Assembly (NCBI GenBank): GCA_032871835.1
Contig: CM065295.1
Span: forward strand, 20,904,501 to 20,968,500
DNA length: 64,000 nucleotides
Source: Dipteronia dyeriana
Taxonomy: Eukaryota > Streptophyta > Magnoliopsida > Sapindales > Sapindaceae
Direction of reading: 5' to 3'
Shown: piece by piece, positions 1 to 12,882 of the stretch
Numbering within the stretch: the stretch's first letter is position 1
Layout: the number at the start of each line of letters is the position of its first letter
The notes under the pieces: generated by a model
The model's input: only the letters and a program-made list of their open reading frames with translations
Databases searched by the model: none
What the model was told of the DNA's origin: nothing
Made by a program: the position numbers and the translations under genes

Positions 1-129
1 AAGGTCAAAAAGATTTGTTCACTATCATATTAATACGAGACACCCATTACTAGGTCATTATCCAAAGAAACCCACTTCAAAACTTTCTTCAACTATAAAA
101 TTAAAAAAATATGATCATCTAAAAGAGAA

Positions 130-1130
130 AAAATAAAAAATAACTACGACTATTATAAAATTTTTATTTTTAATTATATATAAAAATTTATTTGTTAATA
201 ACCACTTAAAAAAAAAAATCAATGTATGTCCATAAATTATAAAAATACTTCTGGATTTGATTTTCTCTTTAAAACTGAAAGAAAACTTGAAAGCATGACT
301 AAAATCTGGAACCAAACTTGAAATCACGGCTAAAAACTTGAAATCTTGTTTTAAAAAATGAAATTTTGAAACTTGAAATCTTGCTTAAATTGAAATTTTG
401 AAACTTGAAATCTTGACTAAATTGAAAGTTGAAACTTGAAATCTTGAAATCTTGAAATCTTGACTAAATTGAAAGTTGAAACTTGAAATGCTCTGGGTTT
501 TTAAGTTTTTCGTTTTTCGTTTTCAAATGTTGAAACTTGAAATGATATCTAAATTGAAATGTTGAAATTTGAAATGTTGAAATTTGAAATGTTGACTAAA
601 TTGAAATGTTCTGGGTTTCTAGTATTTCGTTTTATTTCCTTTTTTTCAGCAGATCTAATCGCCGACGGAGGGGGAGCTCGACGATGTTGCTGGACGGTCG
701 TTAAGCCCTAGCGACGGCACTCCGACAAGCAGTCGAAGACATGTGAGAGAGAAAGGAAAGGAGAGAGAAAGATATGTGAGTGAGAGAGAGAGAGAGAGAG
801 AAAGGAGAGAGTTGTCGGGAGAGAGAAACGAGGTTGGGTGAGAGAGAGGAGGCAGACGACGGTTCACCGGCCTTTGCAAGGATACCGATGACGGTTCATC
901 GGTGGGAGAGATAGATCGAGGAGAGAGTGAGGAAAGGAGAGAGAGTGAGGAAAGAGAGAGGAAAGGAGAGAGAAAAAAAAAAGAAAAAAGAGAAAATGTT
1001 AGAGGATGGTTTTTATATGGAAACATTCAAATAATTTCTCAAAAAAATAATTATTAACAAATAAATTTTCATATATATTTGAAATCAAAATTTCTATAAT
1101 AGTTTTATTTTTAACAATTTTCAGTCTAAA
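130..1130. mobile_element. Non-autonomous DNA transposon with ~100-bp TIRs (MULE-like)
   Basis: The left arm (about 140-245) and the reverse complement of the right arm (about 1010-1110) align over roughly 100 bp, including a shared stretch reading TTTATTTGTTAATAA. The interior has no transposase. Positions 340-600 hold a degenerate tandem array built on GAAACTTGAAAT and CTTGACTAAATT. Positions 730-1000 are GA-rich low complexity (GAGAGAGA). A second member of the same family, with similar arms and the same GAAACTTGAAAT words inside, lies at 29290-31165. Long TIRs without coding capacity fit a non-autonomous Mutator-like element; the superfamily is inferred and no clear target duplication was fixed. 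Confidence 0.6.
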
Positions 1131-1573
1131 ATGGGGTCATAACTTGAGAACATTTGACACGCATTGTTTTCATCCTGTTCAATTTATTTGCTCATGTAAC
1201 ACTGCCCAAAAGAACCGATAGATCTAACCGACCTGACCTTTTACGCACCCATAAGCCACAATATTATCTGTGCAATCAGCCAATCTAGTTGATATATCAA
1301 ATTCCATTCATCGGCAGTATTCGAGATACATTTTGTACAACGGCCAGCAACATCCATATGAAAGAGTAACCAGACCGGATAATTATATCCAGATAAAAAA
1401 GGTAAAAATAAAATGGGACAAGCAAGATATTTTAGCAATGTACAATAGCTGGCTACAATCATCTAAAGCTGAATTCAGCACACCTAACAACTATTTTCAT
1501 TTTTTTTGTGTAAAATGAATTTCAAAGAATTTGGCCAATAGTAATAAAATGGTATGGCGATGCCGAATGCGGC

Positions 1574-4500
1574 TTAGTAAAGCTTAATTCTGGTCTGGAT
1601 TGGGCTTCGGCACATCGGACATAATTGAAGGTCCTGTCCACATTCGCAACAGGTCTGTAAAACAAAATGCATAGAAAAAAAAACGTCAGTATGCTTCACC
1701 TTCTGACCTTCGACACATCCTTTAAAAAGTGTGACAGAATATTGGATATACGAAGGTAATAACTAATAATATACCTGATGCCCACAACCAAATGCCATAT
1801 CCTTCTGATTAGTAAGGCAAACGGCGCAAACCTGTTCAAAATACAACAAAAGTTGGTATAAAACTCATAACCAACCCAGAACCGATCACCAAAATCAGTA
1901 CAAAATTGAAAATATATTTATTCAACCAACAGAATGGAAAATCAAGAAAGTATCAAATTTAATGAAAAGTAATGCCAAGTTAGAATTTGCCATCAACTTT
2001 CTTCCTTCTCCCCTATAACTACTGACCCGTTTTTGCTGGATGGCAATGGGGAACAAGGAACTCTACGGTGAAGCAAATTATAAGGATGGGCTAAAAACCG
2101 ATAAACTATTTTTCAAGAACAAGACAGATTTTTTGTAACTAAAAAAAAAAACAATTATGTAATAAGAAAAAAGGTAGCAAGCAATTTCTGTTTATATTGG
2201 AGCTAAAGAATGCATTAAACCTCTAATTTCTCCCAATCCTATTCAATGTTTGCAATGCAAGCATTAAAGGAGAAAATAAAGAAAAAAGCTCTCCCACAAT
2301 TCTGCCAAAAGCCTACATACCTGGTTATCGTAAGTAGAACTTGTAACAGGAGGGGCTGAACTAACAGGCCGACTCTCTCCTTGATAAGAAGGTTCTCCTT
2401 GATAGGGAGGTGCATTTGTCTTAAAGCTGGTCAAATGGAAAGGTTTTGAGATGCTGGAAGATGGTGCATCATAAAAAGCAGGAGGAAGGGCAACCCTCTC
2501 AGAAACATGTCCCTGCTTACGACTGCTCAGGAATAAGATGTCAGTAACAGAGAAACTAATATCAATAAAAGAACCAACAACTTCTAAAATAACTAGCTGC
2601 TAGAATGATTTATTACCCTAGAATATTGAGCTCGATAGTTGCCTTATACTGAGAAGGAATTTCCATCAAGGCAGAGAGTGCGAACTCTGTCTCCTTTCGA
2701 GATTGTTGATTATTTTTTGACATGATTTCCGTGAAATTCACAAACTATAGAGAGCATACACATACACAGACATAGAAGACAAAATAAAAATAACATTATT
2801 AACAAAGAATTTAACACGTTCTGTTTGTTCTTAAAGAAGAAATGAATTTTGTAAGCAAGTAGGTAACCAAAACAAGAAGTATCGTCATTGCCTAAATTCC
2901 TACCTGGAAATTATCAAAAGCTCGAGCTGGGATGTTATCATCAAATTCCTTCATCATGTCCCATGGCCCATCTCCTACTCCAACAAGTATAATTGACAGG
3001 GGAAGTTTGCTGTAATGAAACAAAAATATAAGAACAGAAATTGCCAGAGAAACAAACCAACAGAAGCAAAAACTAGTTAACCCAAATTACCTGGCTGATA
3101 CAATTGCATCAACTGTCCTCTGCTCCTGAGGACTTAGATGGCCACCCTCAGTATCAACACTTCTAGTTACCTGAGACAACCATCAATTTAGGTGGGGTGA
3201 AGTCTGTGGAGGAACATATAATTACAAAAAAAGAACCCCAACATTCATCTGACAAACCCCGTATTAATGCATAGCTAGAATGATACCCCATATGGCAGGA
3301 TCATATAAGTCTCATACACATTTTTTTTTTCTATTTTTCTTCTTTCACTATTAAATTAGAGCTAGTTATGCTACAATTTGATTTCTACCCTCTTAACTGA
3401 TGATCGGACTAAAACAAAATACGAGGCAAAATACCTGTCCATCGGCAATTATCAATAATACATGGTACTGACCACCACTCTGCTCAACAATAGTCATCGC
3501 CATTTCAATAATGGGGGCAAATGATGTAGGTCCTGTCACGAAATAACAAGAAGCGTAAGCGACAGGATTCAAACACAACTTAAACAGGTACTCCAAAATT
3601 CGAAAAATGACACGAAAACAATATAATTCAACCTGCAAGTCGTAGATGAGGCACAATTTCCCTGTACCGACTTAGCACCTCCTCAAATCCATTACAAAAC
3701 CTTTCATCTGGATAAAAACTGAAGACATCTACATCATGTGTCGATGCTGCCGATATGTGGATGCAAAGTTATCAACAAAACATTTGAAATAGATAAACTA
3801 TCATTAACAAAATAAACTAAAACTTACCATCTCCAAATCCAAAACAGGGAATCAAGCTATCCTCGTCAAAGGCAGCTAAGGTTTTCCCAATGATAGATAT
3901 AGCTTCTTGATATGGATTTAAACCATCACTAATGTGATGCAAGCTTCTTCTGTTAAACGACCTTGAACCTAATAACAAAGCATGTTCAGCATTTTCCACC
4001 TATGGCTCAAATTATACAATTTAAGATTGAAGAAATAAATAATTAACCTGTCCACTCATTGCTCTTTGTGAAATCAATACCAACAATGAGATTGGAAGAT
4101 TCAAGGCCAGCGCGAGCAAGAGCCTCAGTCACCTGTACAGAAGGTTATTATTTATTTTACCTTAAAAAATATCAATAAACAGAATGCTAAAAGTCAATAT
4201 TTTGGAACACACATCAATATAGGTAAGAAATTCACAACTTCAAAATCAAAAGCAACTAACATAATACGATATTTGTGCCATGTCAAAGAACGGGCCATGA
4301 ATAAGAAAATACGTCTCAAAAAGAAGAAATAGTGCATCAGAGTCTCAATGTCTTCATAAGTTATAACACCAACTACAAATTATATGTGTACACAGCATCA
4401 GATAGATTAACACTCAAAATAGTTTGCATAGCTCCAATCCCACAGGAAAAAGAACACCCAGGTTGTCCAAAAGCCTCGTTCTTTAAACAGAAATTATCAT

Positions 4501-5572
4501 CTTCTTTAGCTTTACGAAATGAGTTAGTTGTTGACCAACAAGAAAAAATGGTTATAGCAGCAAGCCAGCAAATACAAAGCATGGACATATTGTAGAAAGA
4601 TTTCATGTCAGTTATTACAGCTTAACTGTGACACCATAGCACTAAAAAGCTACTTAAAGATAGTTGAATATAGTCGTCTTTAAATCAGTTATGGGAATTC
4701 CTTGGCTAAAATTAAATTTGTATATGCACTTGCAGCAATGACAAATCTTGTTGACCAAGCAACAGATTGCAGAATCCTTGCAAGAGGCGACCACATCTCA
4801 TCAGTAAGGCATCATAAGACAGACCTCAGATTTTCACATAATAACATACATTTAAAGAAGCAAAGAAATCAAAGTCAAAGTCTAAACCACACTTCCAGAA
4901 TGTAAAAAAAAAAAAAAAAAAAAAATTTTTTTTTTTTTGAAAAGAGTAAATAACTTTCAAGGTCTCAATATCTTCATACAATGCACAAGCAGATGCATAA
5001 CTGATTAAAACTTCGCTATAATTAATCAAGTTATTGAAGGTCAACAGTTATATAAAACCCATATGCATTTGTAGATCATGCTACTTGATTAACCAATCTA
5101 ATAACCATTGTGCAAGTTGAGAGTGAATAACATGTACATATAGAAAGAAAAAAAATCAAAACTTTCTATGACAAACCACAAGAAAATTGAACATTTGAAC
5201 GGCCTTTGCAAGATGCAAGTAAGCAAGTAAGATTGAAATAAAATAGCCTTTATTCATCCACGTAATTACGTTTATGCTTATTGCATGGAATTTTACCTGG
5301 TCTAAGGACTTGTAATCATCAGCAATTCTTGAATACCTTCGATCAAGCGTCCTTGTATTTCCAACGCCATGTTCTTCAGGAGGGGAATAATACGGGTGTG
5401 ATGAGTAAGTTTGTTGGGGCGCATAACTCTGACTTTCTTGGGGTGCATAACTCTGACTTTCTTGACCATATTGTGGCTGGGTATATCCAGGATAAGAACT
5501 CCAGCCAGACAAAGTCGAGCGCAACTGCGAATCCTGCCTCCAACTTAAGTCTTTCGAGCTTCTACCTCCCAT
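1574..5572 (-). CDS. RGLG2-like: RGLG1/2-type RING E3 ubiquitin-protein ligase (copine/VWA + RING)
   Basis: Eleven coding exons on the minus strand: 5297-5572, 4048-4132, 3828-3968, 3633-3746, 3435-3532, 3091-3170, 2904-3009, 2617-2744, 2321-2522, 1775-1831, 1574-1654. All junctions are GT-AG and the phases close, giving about 455 aa, near the ~470 aa of Arabidopsis RGLG2. The N-terminus is a Q/Y/P/S-rich segment with a repeated ESQSYAPQ; a copine/VWA domain follows ([34 protein letters not shown]). The C-terminal RING spans the last two exons ([23 protein letters not shown]) and ends in TRIKLY. In Arabidopsis the family builds K63-linked ubiquitin chains and acts at the plasma membrane in hormone and stress signalling. 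Two ATGs are adjacent. I chose the second (5572) because it gives MGGRSS, fitting an N-myristoylation signal with Gly2 and Ser6. Confidence 0.93.
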
Positions 5573-5584
5573 CAACTCAATTAT

Positions 5585-6450
5585 CTACAGAAAAAATCAC
5601 CAATTCCTAACAATACCCACCTCTATCCTTCACAATACAAAACACAAATCAATTAAACCAATCCAAAGCAAAATACCTAACTATCACAAGGACCTTAAAA
5701 AAGAAATCAACCGATTAACAAGAAACCAATATGGGCAAGCATTTAAATGGAAGTTTGGCGATGAAATGCAACCTTCCAAGAAAATTCCTAATTTTCTATC
5801 CCATCTTTATATCTTAAAAAAGATCCAAATCAAGCAAATTAAACCAAATTACTAAAAATGGAAAAATTATATATATATACACCTTCAAAGGTAAGTCTGG
5901 TATACAAGCAATTGATTAAAAAGGACAACAGCATTCAAAGGAAATTCAAAATTTGGTTCCTGATCCTTATCAAAAAAACCAAGCAAGAGACCAAAACATA
6001 GACGGGACTTCGTGACTTCGCCGCCTTATAAAAGTAAAAGGCTTATCCATGAAGCAGCTCTTTTGTATACAACTTAATGACCAAGTCTCTATAAAATTAT
6101 GCTACAAGCCGGCGTATTTATAATTTATCTACTTATTTACCAAAAATAAACCTAATTAATTATCCCTCAACAATAAATAAACGAATCACACATCTACAAC
6201 ATATCAATTCAAAGGATTTTCCAATAAGTAACAGCATTATTCACGATCCGAAACCCTAACTATTCGATTAACAGCTACATTTCAACTTATTTATTTTTTA
6301 AAATAAAATAAAAATAAGAGAGAATAGAAGTGTACCGTGATGCGAAGAAGGAGAAGAGGCAAGTTTGTGTTTGTAACATTATTTTTCAAAGTAGCAGAGG
6401 CCAGAGAGTAGGAATGAGTGAATGAGATTCCTCCCCGGAATGTTTAAAAC
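5585..6450 (-). promoter_or_regulatory. RGLG 5' leader exon, leader intron and promoter-proximal region
   Basis: Upstream of the start codon the minus strand has a good acceptor (TTTTCTGTAG, intron side 5585-5590) and, 750 bp further up, a donor (CACG|GTACAC) at 6335/6336. This implies a 5'UTR intron of about 5585-6335 and a non-coding first exon from 6336 to roughly 6440. The leader exon holds GAAGAAGGAGAAGAGG-type purine tracts. A telo-box (AAACCCTAA, 6251-6259) lies inside the leader intron. Transcript ends are inferred; no TATA box is obvious. Confidence 0.6.
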
Positions 6451-6639
6451 ATAAAAAAAAAAAAACAGAGTAGATCGTAATAGATATATCAACAATGATG
6501 GTGATCGCATGCGCGTGCACCGCTGATTCAGTGGATATGCTTGAAGAGGACATTGTTGTCAAAACAGATAACGATGATTGATAAGACTAAAATATTAAGA
6601 TATACTCTTTGGTTTTTTTAAGCCTAATTTTTTTTTTAG

Positions 6640-6951
6640 ATATTATAATAGTGTTTGGTTACTATTATGGAATATGAATTGGAATGGTAATAGGAATGAG
6701 AATTATAATGGAAATGAATGGAAAACTGACTTCTTTGTTTGGTTGAGACTTTAAAATCAATATCTGAATCAATATTATTTTATTTGGTTAACAACTGAAT
6801 GGAATGGAATCAACCGTATTTTGATCAAAATACCCCTAATTACAAAACATTTATAATAACATTATTTATTATGGATAATAATAATAAAATATTATATTAT
6901 ATTTACATATAAATAATATATATTTATATTTTATTATTATATTAAAATATG

Positions 6952-6990
<39 letters not shown>

Positions 6991-7205
6991 ATTTTTAGAA
7001 ATGTGGGTATTTTTGGAATAGAGTTGGTGATAGAGGGTTATTTTTGGAAGATAAAATGTGTTAATGGAATGGAACGGACATTCTATTGGTTTGTGGATGG
7101 AATACCCATTCCATTGGCATTTACCAAACCAAACAAATGGAATGGATTTTTTTCCATTCCATTCCATTCCATCCAACAAAACACCACCTATATGCTAAAG
7201 TCAAA
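6640..7205. mobile_element. MITE candidate with GTGTTTGGTT-type termini
   Basis: The left end reads GTGTTTGGTT followed by ATGGAAT/GGAATGG words. The right end (about 7155-7190) is rich in CCATTCCATTCCATTCC and ends ...CAACAAAACACC, the imperfect inverse of the left end. Interior words (GGAATGG, CCATTCCATT) also pair across the element. A (TA)n run at about 6958-6985 sits near the middle. GTGTTTGGTT termini are common in PIF/Harbinger-type MITEs. The target duplication is not clear, so the class is tentative. Confidence 0.45.
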
Positions 7206-7209
7206 AAGG

Positions 7210-9135
7210 TTAGGAAAGTTGGCTAAAGCCTGAAGAGGTTTTGATATGATTTTTTTTTTTTTTTAATTCCTTTCTAAAATAACGTGTGAAAGACAAATTA
7301 TCATATCAATCTTATATTATCTATGTCTACAGTTTAATTTCAAATCTTATTTTAATCATCGATATGTGCATATTGACATATCGCGGTAAGCTTATCATAT
7401 CACGGTAAGCTTAATTTGCATCTAGGTTTTGGGTAAAAAATAACCGGTATTATCAGGAACAAGTGATTATAGGGATGAATAAGATTGTCATCTCAAAAGT
7501 CAAAACACAAATTATTTATCACGGCATTTATAATTTTTGTTTTTTGTTTTTTTTAACTAATTTGTGTGGATTGTGTAATATTACTGATCAATCACATCAA
7601 ACCAGATTTTTTGAATTATTTGATGCTATTTTGTATGATTGGAATGCTTTACTTCTTCCATGACTTCCGATGGTTATAGCTTACAAGTCAAATGATTCTT
7701 TATTCTTTAAGGCACCATTTTCTTCTGTTTTGTACTTTTCTATTATTTTTAATTTTGTAAAACAACTTTTGAGTTTTGAATAAGTTTTGATATATACACG
7801 GATGCTTATGAATTGAAATAAAAATATTTATTATTTATAAGAAGTTAGTAAAAAATTATATTAAAATTATTCTTAAATCAATAAAATCACTTTAAATCAA
7901 TTCAATTTAATGAAAAATAAAATTATTTTAAATTAAATTTGATTAAAAAAATATTTATTTATTTTAAATTTCAATTTCCTTAATTCATCAATTGATTTCT
8001 TCTTCATTTGTTTTTGTTTCTTATAAAACGATATTAGTTTCACTTGTATGAAACCAGTACATTTGTAAAACTAGTTTTTTTTAGTTTCACGTGTATAAAA
8101 CTAGTGTATTTGTATGAATATTGCAATAAATATAACAGAAATGAATATTAAATTAATTTCCAAATCAATTCAATTCAAAGAAAAATAAAATTATTTTAAA
8201 TTAAATTAGGTTACAAAATATTTAAATTATTTTTAACATTTATTTAAAATTAATTTGAAATAATAACATTTATTTTTTAATAGATATTAAAAAATATTTT
8301 TAAGCGTCAGAATAAAACATATTAATATTAAAAAATTAAATTAAATTAATTTTAAAATGGATTAAATAATTTAATTAAAATAAGAAAAAAAAAGGTATAA
8401 CAAAATGTTGGGACAAAATACTGTCCCAACCTTTGAGGAGGGACTGTTTTGTCTATAAATGGGATTGGAGAAATCCCAAGTAGAACACAGGTGTGAAATT
8501 TGACTATGATTGATCCAATCTCACGTAACAAACGCACCCTAATGTCATATCATGTTGTATAAATGTTTAGAAAAATTGGGATGCGTCTGGTATCATTTTT
8601 TATTTGTTGTTTTTTTAAAATAAAAATAATGTTTTTGGTTTCAGATTTGAAATCTGAAAACGCATTCGGTAGTAAATACGGAAAGTAACATTCTGAAAAT
8701 AAAAACACTAAAAACGTATTAAGAGCTAGGGAGATCAATCGCTCTAAGTATGATCCAAATACAATCCTACTACAAGGAATGAGTCTTTTCATACTTTAGG
8801 ATTTAAGGTGCAAAAGTTAAACTTAAACACTAGTCACATATGTGAAAGAGTACACGAAAAATATTATTCTTGTAAATGTGGAACCATTCATATTTGATTA
8901 GCATAAAGTGCATCACAATAATTAGTGTTATCTTATTATCCAACCTAACGATATTGACGTTTAAAGAGCTAAAGAGTAAAGAAGTCACCAAAGCAAGACC
9001 AAGAGTGAGAGAAGGGCCAGGACCTCATTAGACTTACCTTTGAAGAAAAAGTATATATCAAGATTCATATTTGTGAATATCCAGAAATGGACATGATGAT
9101 GATTGGTCATGACTCTCGTCGTTATCGTTAAGGTT
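7210..9135. other. AT-rich intergenic DNA without a recognisable gene
   Basis: No coding region is supported. Visible structure: a two-copy direct repeat around AAAAATAAAATTATTTTAAA (about 7912-7960 and 8183-8230); a short direct repeat CGGTAAGCTT (7384-7412); a duplicated TAGTTTCAC-GTATxAAAC motif (8036-8105); and a perfect 9-bp hairpin GTTGGGACA/TGTCCCAAC with a 6-nt loop at 8407-8430. These suggest decayed MITEs. Confidence 0.5.
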
Positions 9136-9139
9136 ATCA

Positions 9140-10055
9140 ACAATGGTTCTCTAAATATTTTTCCATTTTAGAGACTCAAAATAGAATATTTCAGGAATAT
9201 TACATCTCCATAAATTTACAACTCCAATCAATCTCTATTTTACAGTCTCCAAATAATAAAATATTATAATTTTATTTTATAATTAATATTTCAAACTTTC
9301 TTTAACAAAATTGTTTTATTTAAATTATTTAAGATAATAATTTACTCACTTTTATTTAGTGGTGACCACGGTTCGAACCGAAACCGGGGGTGGGGAACCG
9401 AACCATACCGGTTGTTCCAATTCCCTCCTTTTTTTATTTCCAAACTCGTTGGAGCCAATATTTTAATAAACTCAGTTAACATATTTTTTTATTTTTCTAA
9501 TATTTTTAAATTTAAAATTTAATTTTCAAAAAAGAATCGAACCATAAAAACCATAATCGGAACCGGAACCGATCTCCTACGATTCCGGTTCAAGTTTAGA
9601 TTCCCTAAAAGAAACTGGAACCGAACCCATACTTCTAATTTTCAGTGTTTTTTTTTGTTATATTTTTGTGGTAATAATTTAACTTGAAGATATTATTGTT
9701 ATTATTTTATTTTACTGAATTATTTAAAGTTAATTATTATTATATATGTTATTATAAAAATTGATGATTCAAAAATATTTGTTTTAAATTAAAATACCTA
9801 TGGTTTATTGATTAATATTAATATTAAAAGGTGTAATAAATAAAATATTATTAAATATTATTAAAATACAGTTAATATTATATTCGGTTGAAAGATCTGA
9901 ACAAAATATTTTCAATGATAAAATTTCCATAGTATTTAGATTTATGAATAAGTAGTTATAATAAATTTTTTGATTTTTGTTAAAAATGTAAAAAGGAAAT
10001 TAAGGGTAAAATGAGAATTAAAAAATTGAATAGTAACTATCTTCTACGCCTACTT
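9140..10055. repeat. Dispersed AT-rich element, copy I (3'-truncated)
   Basis: Begins with CAATGGTTCTCTAAA and 'TTTTAGAGACTCAAAATAGAA', then a GC-richer island with GGAACCGG/CCGGTTC words (9365-9630), then an AT-rich tract beginning TTAATTTGAAGATATTA. The same order of blocks recurs at 10060-12480 and 13250-14325. Copy I lacks the terminal GTCTCCAAAT...CCCATTGGAGATG segment and runs directly into copy II. No coding capacity; probably a non-autonomous DNA element. Confidence 0.5.
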
Positions 10056-10778
10056 TTTTTACTGTCTCTATAAATTTACAACTTCAATCGATCTCCATTT
10101 TATAATCTCAAAATAATAAAATATTATTATTTTACTTTAATTTTTTTAACTAACTATCTCCTACGCCTATTTTTTTTTTTACCACTATAACATTTTTACT
10201 TTCTACTACACATAATATTTAATTATTATTTTTTGTTTGTATTGGTTTTATTTTAATTTGTAATGTATTTTTTTTTGGTTATTTTTCCATTGTAACATAT
10301 CTTTTTATTTTTGTAATATTTTTTTTAATTTATAATTTTAAATTTAATTTTTTTTAAAAAAAAATTGACCCATAGAAACCGAAATCGAAATTGGAACCGG
10401 TCCCCTACGGTTTCGGTTCCGATTCAAGTTTAGGTTCCAAAAAAAGAACTGGATTATTTTTTTGTTATATTTTTATGGTAATATTTTAATTTGAAGATAT
10501 TAATGTTATTATTTTGTTTTACCGAATTATTTAAAGTTAATTATTACGATATATGTTAATTATATATAATAATTGATGATTTGGAAATATTTGTTTTAAA
10601 TTAAAATGTCTATGATTTATTGATTAATATTAATAATAAAAGTTGTAATAAATAAAAAAATTATTAAATTATCGAAATATAGTCAATATTATACTCGGTT
10701 GAAAGATCTCAATAAAATATTTTCAATGATATAATTTTCGTAGTAATTAGATATACGAATAAAGGGTTATAAATGATT

Positions 10779-12262
10779 ATAGGGAATGGGCCTAAATGGC
10801 ACCAAATCCATCTCAACTTTTGGAACTATCACTGGATTAATAACTCTTGTTTTAATGGCACCAAAATAAGTGATGAGACCAAAATACCCTAATTTATCTT
10901 TTTATCTTGATTTTTTACTTTTTTATTTAATGTCTTTTTCTCTCCCTTTCTTTCTCTCATTTCACCGAATTTCTTCTTCTTTTCCTCTTATTTCTCTCTT
11001 ACGTTCTCACATCTTTCTTTTCTCTTCCTCTCATTTGAACGAATTTCTTCATTTCGTTAATGATTTGTTCTCATTCAAAAAAATCCTAATATCAATTACC
11101 TTTGAAAATAACAAAACCTTATAAAAATAAGAATATAAATCAAGACAACAAACCTAGATATTGAGAAAAGGAAGGTTGAAGAAGCAGTTGGTCGTAGTTA
11201 GGAGTCCAATACCATATTTCTGAAAAAGATTATTTTGTTAGGGTCTTGTTTTCAAATTTGATTTTGTTGATTTTGTGATATTAATTTCGTTTTGATTGAT
11301 TTTGAGTTTTTATTGTGAATTTGTGGTCAATTTCATATGAATTGTGAGTTTATTGAATCTGAATGGTGTTTGTTTGAATATTGAGTTGGTGGGTTTGGAT
11401 TTGGGTTTGTAAATTGGAGAACATGAACAGTAGCCGAAGTTGAGATTTTTTTTAGTTTCGAGACTTATTTGTTCCATTTCGAGACTTATTTATGAATACT
11501 CGAGACTTATTACGTTTATTCGAGACTTATTACACTTATTCGAGACTTATTACACTTATTCGAGACTTAATTTATGAATATCCGAGACTTATTACTCTTA
11601 TTCGAGACTTAATTTATGAATACGTATTTGCTCCATTTTGATACTTATTTATGAATACCCAAGACTTATTCATGCGTTTTCGAGATTTATTCATGCGTTT
11701 TCGAGACTTATTCATACTTTTTCGAGATTTAATTCATTTTACATCTTCTTTTTCATCGCAATGGAGGTCTGTTCGACCTCCATCAATGGTGAAAGTGACG
11801 AGCCGACGACGATGCCCATCGACTCCGGAGATAGTCAGATCTGAAAGATCGGACGATGCCGGGTTCGTTGGTGCCATCGGTTTCATCCGATTCGTAATGG
11901 ATCGTCATAGATCTGATGATGAAGGATCGACGACGGTTCGAGTTTGGCTTCGTTTCTCTCTCCACACAACTCGAAACTGAAAACAAACAGTACAGTTACA
12001 ACGATTGACATTGGACGAACGTTTTTCCGATGGTTTTATCCGTCAACTCACCGATCGAGGCGGAAACTCCATTGATGGAGCTCCGAGCTCCATCAATGGT
12101 GGTTTCTGAATTAAAAAGGAAAATGACAGATAAGAGAAAAAATAGATGAGCGGGGGTATTTTTATCCAAATCCCATATTTAGTGCTATTTAAACTATAGT
12201 TATTAAAGTAGTGCTAATTGCACAAATCTACTCCAAAAAAGTGCTATATAACTTTTCGACCC
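10779..12262. mobile_element. MULE-like non-autonomous element, copy 1, nested in copy II
   Basis: Flanked by an imperfect ~11-bp duplication (TAAATGATTAT left, TAATAGATTAT right) at the exact point where the host repeat is interrupted; the undisturbed paralogue at ~14097 reads TATAATAGATTATTTG. The left end has TAAATGGCACC and the inverse of the right end has TATATAGCACT. The interior carries a ~20-24-bp array on CGAGACTTATT (11455-11735) and a GC-richer part with CCTCCATCAATGG and CTCCATTGATGGAGCTCC palindromic words (11762-12110). A related copy occupies 31175-32222. No transposase. A long target duplication fits Mutator-like elements. Confidence 0.55.
11455..11735. repeat. Minisatellite of CGAGACTTATT units
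   Basis: About a dozen degenerate units of 20-24 bp with the core CGAGACTTATT plus a variable TTATGAATA/ACACTTATT spacer. The same core in both orientations recurs inside the related element at 31480-31880. Short ORFs crossing it are by-products of the repeat. Confidence 0.75.
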
Positions 12263-12606
12263 TAATAGATTATTTGATTTTTGTTGAAACTGTAAAAAGG
12301 AAATCAAGGATAAAATGAGAATAAAAAAAGTGAATAGTGTATTGGAGATTTGTTGTTTGAGTCTCCAAATTTGGAGAACAAAAATTGAATCTCCATTTTT
12401 TTTTGTCTTGGAGAATGTGAATCGGAGCTCTAACAATCTCCATCTTGGGTTTTTGAAGACCCATTGGAGATGATCTAAGAGCAACTCCAATCGGCTTTCA
12501 AGTTGGTATAAAATCCAATTCCTAAAAAACTTTCAGCGCAATGATGAATAGTAGTGTGCCAAAAAAGAAAATTCATAATTTAACCCTCTTATACTTAATT
12601 AAAATA

Positions 12607-12882
12607 CGATAAGGTAAACATCCAACAATTTTATCCATAATTTACATTCAACTTGATATGGCATCTGAAATGACATTCCCTTATCAGCTACCGTATCACC
12701 AAATCATTATATATATTTTTTAAAGAATTATATTAAAATATTAGATTTAAAGAACACAATTTGTTTTTAATTCAACTCATTCGGTGTGATGATGTGACAG
12801 CTGATAATGTAATATAATGTCATCTGCCACATCAAATTGGATGTAAATAATAGATAAAAGTGTTGGATGTCTACCATTATCC
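12607..12882. mobile_element. Foldback MITE with ~90-bp arms
   Basis: The left arm (about 12613-12705, beginning GGTAAACATCCAACA) is the imperfect inverse of the right arm (about 12780-12875, ending TGTTGGATGTCTACC). Shared inner words include TGATATGGCATCTGA and TTATCAGCT. The ~75-bp centre is AT-rich. No ORF. Transcription through it would give a long hairpin RNA. Confidence 0.6.

Larger units (their letters stand above)
10060..12480. repeat. Dispersed AT-rich element, copy II, split by a nested MULE-like insertion
   Basis: Homologous to copy III (13250-14325) from the ATCTCC-ATTTTATAATCTC start through the GGAACCGGTCCCCTACGG island to the terminal GAGTCTCCAAAT...GACCCATTGGAGATG. The homology is interrupted after GATTAT near 10778 and resumes at TAATAGATTATTTG near 12264. 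The 5' start CAATGGTTCT (copy I) and the inverse of the 3' end, CAATGGGTCT, look like related inverted termini. Confidence 0.5.

Noticed and set aside
655..1026. 123-residue minus-strand frame rich in Ser and Leu
   Set aside because: It translates the GA microsatellite and flanking purine tract of the TIR element; there is no domain or codon bias.
1270..1518. 82-residue plus-strand frame downstream of the RGLG gene
   Set aside because: It overlaps an equally long antisense frame, has no recognisable motif and lies in the probable 3' flank of RGLG.
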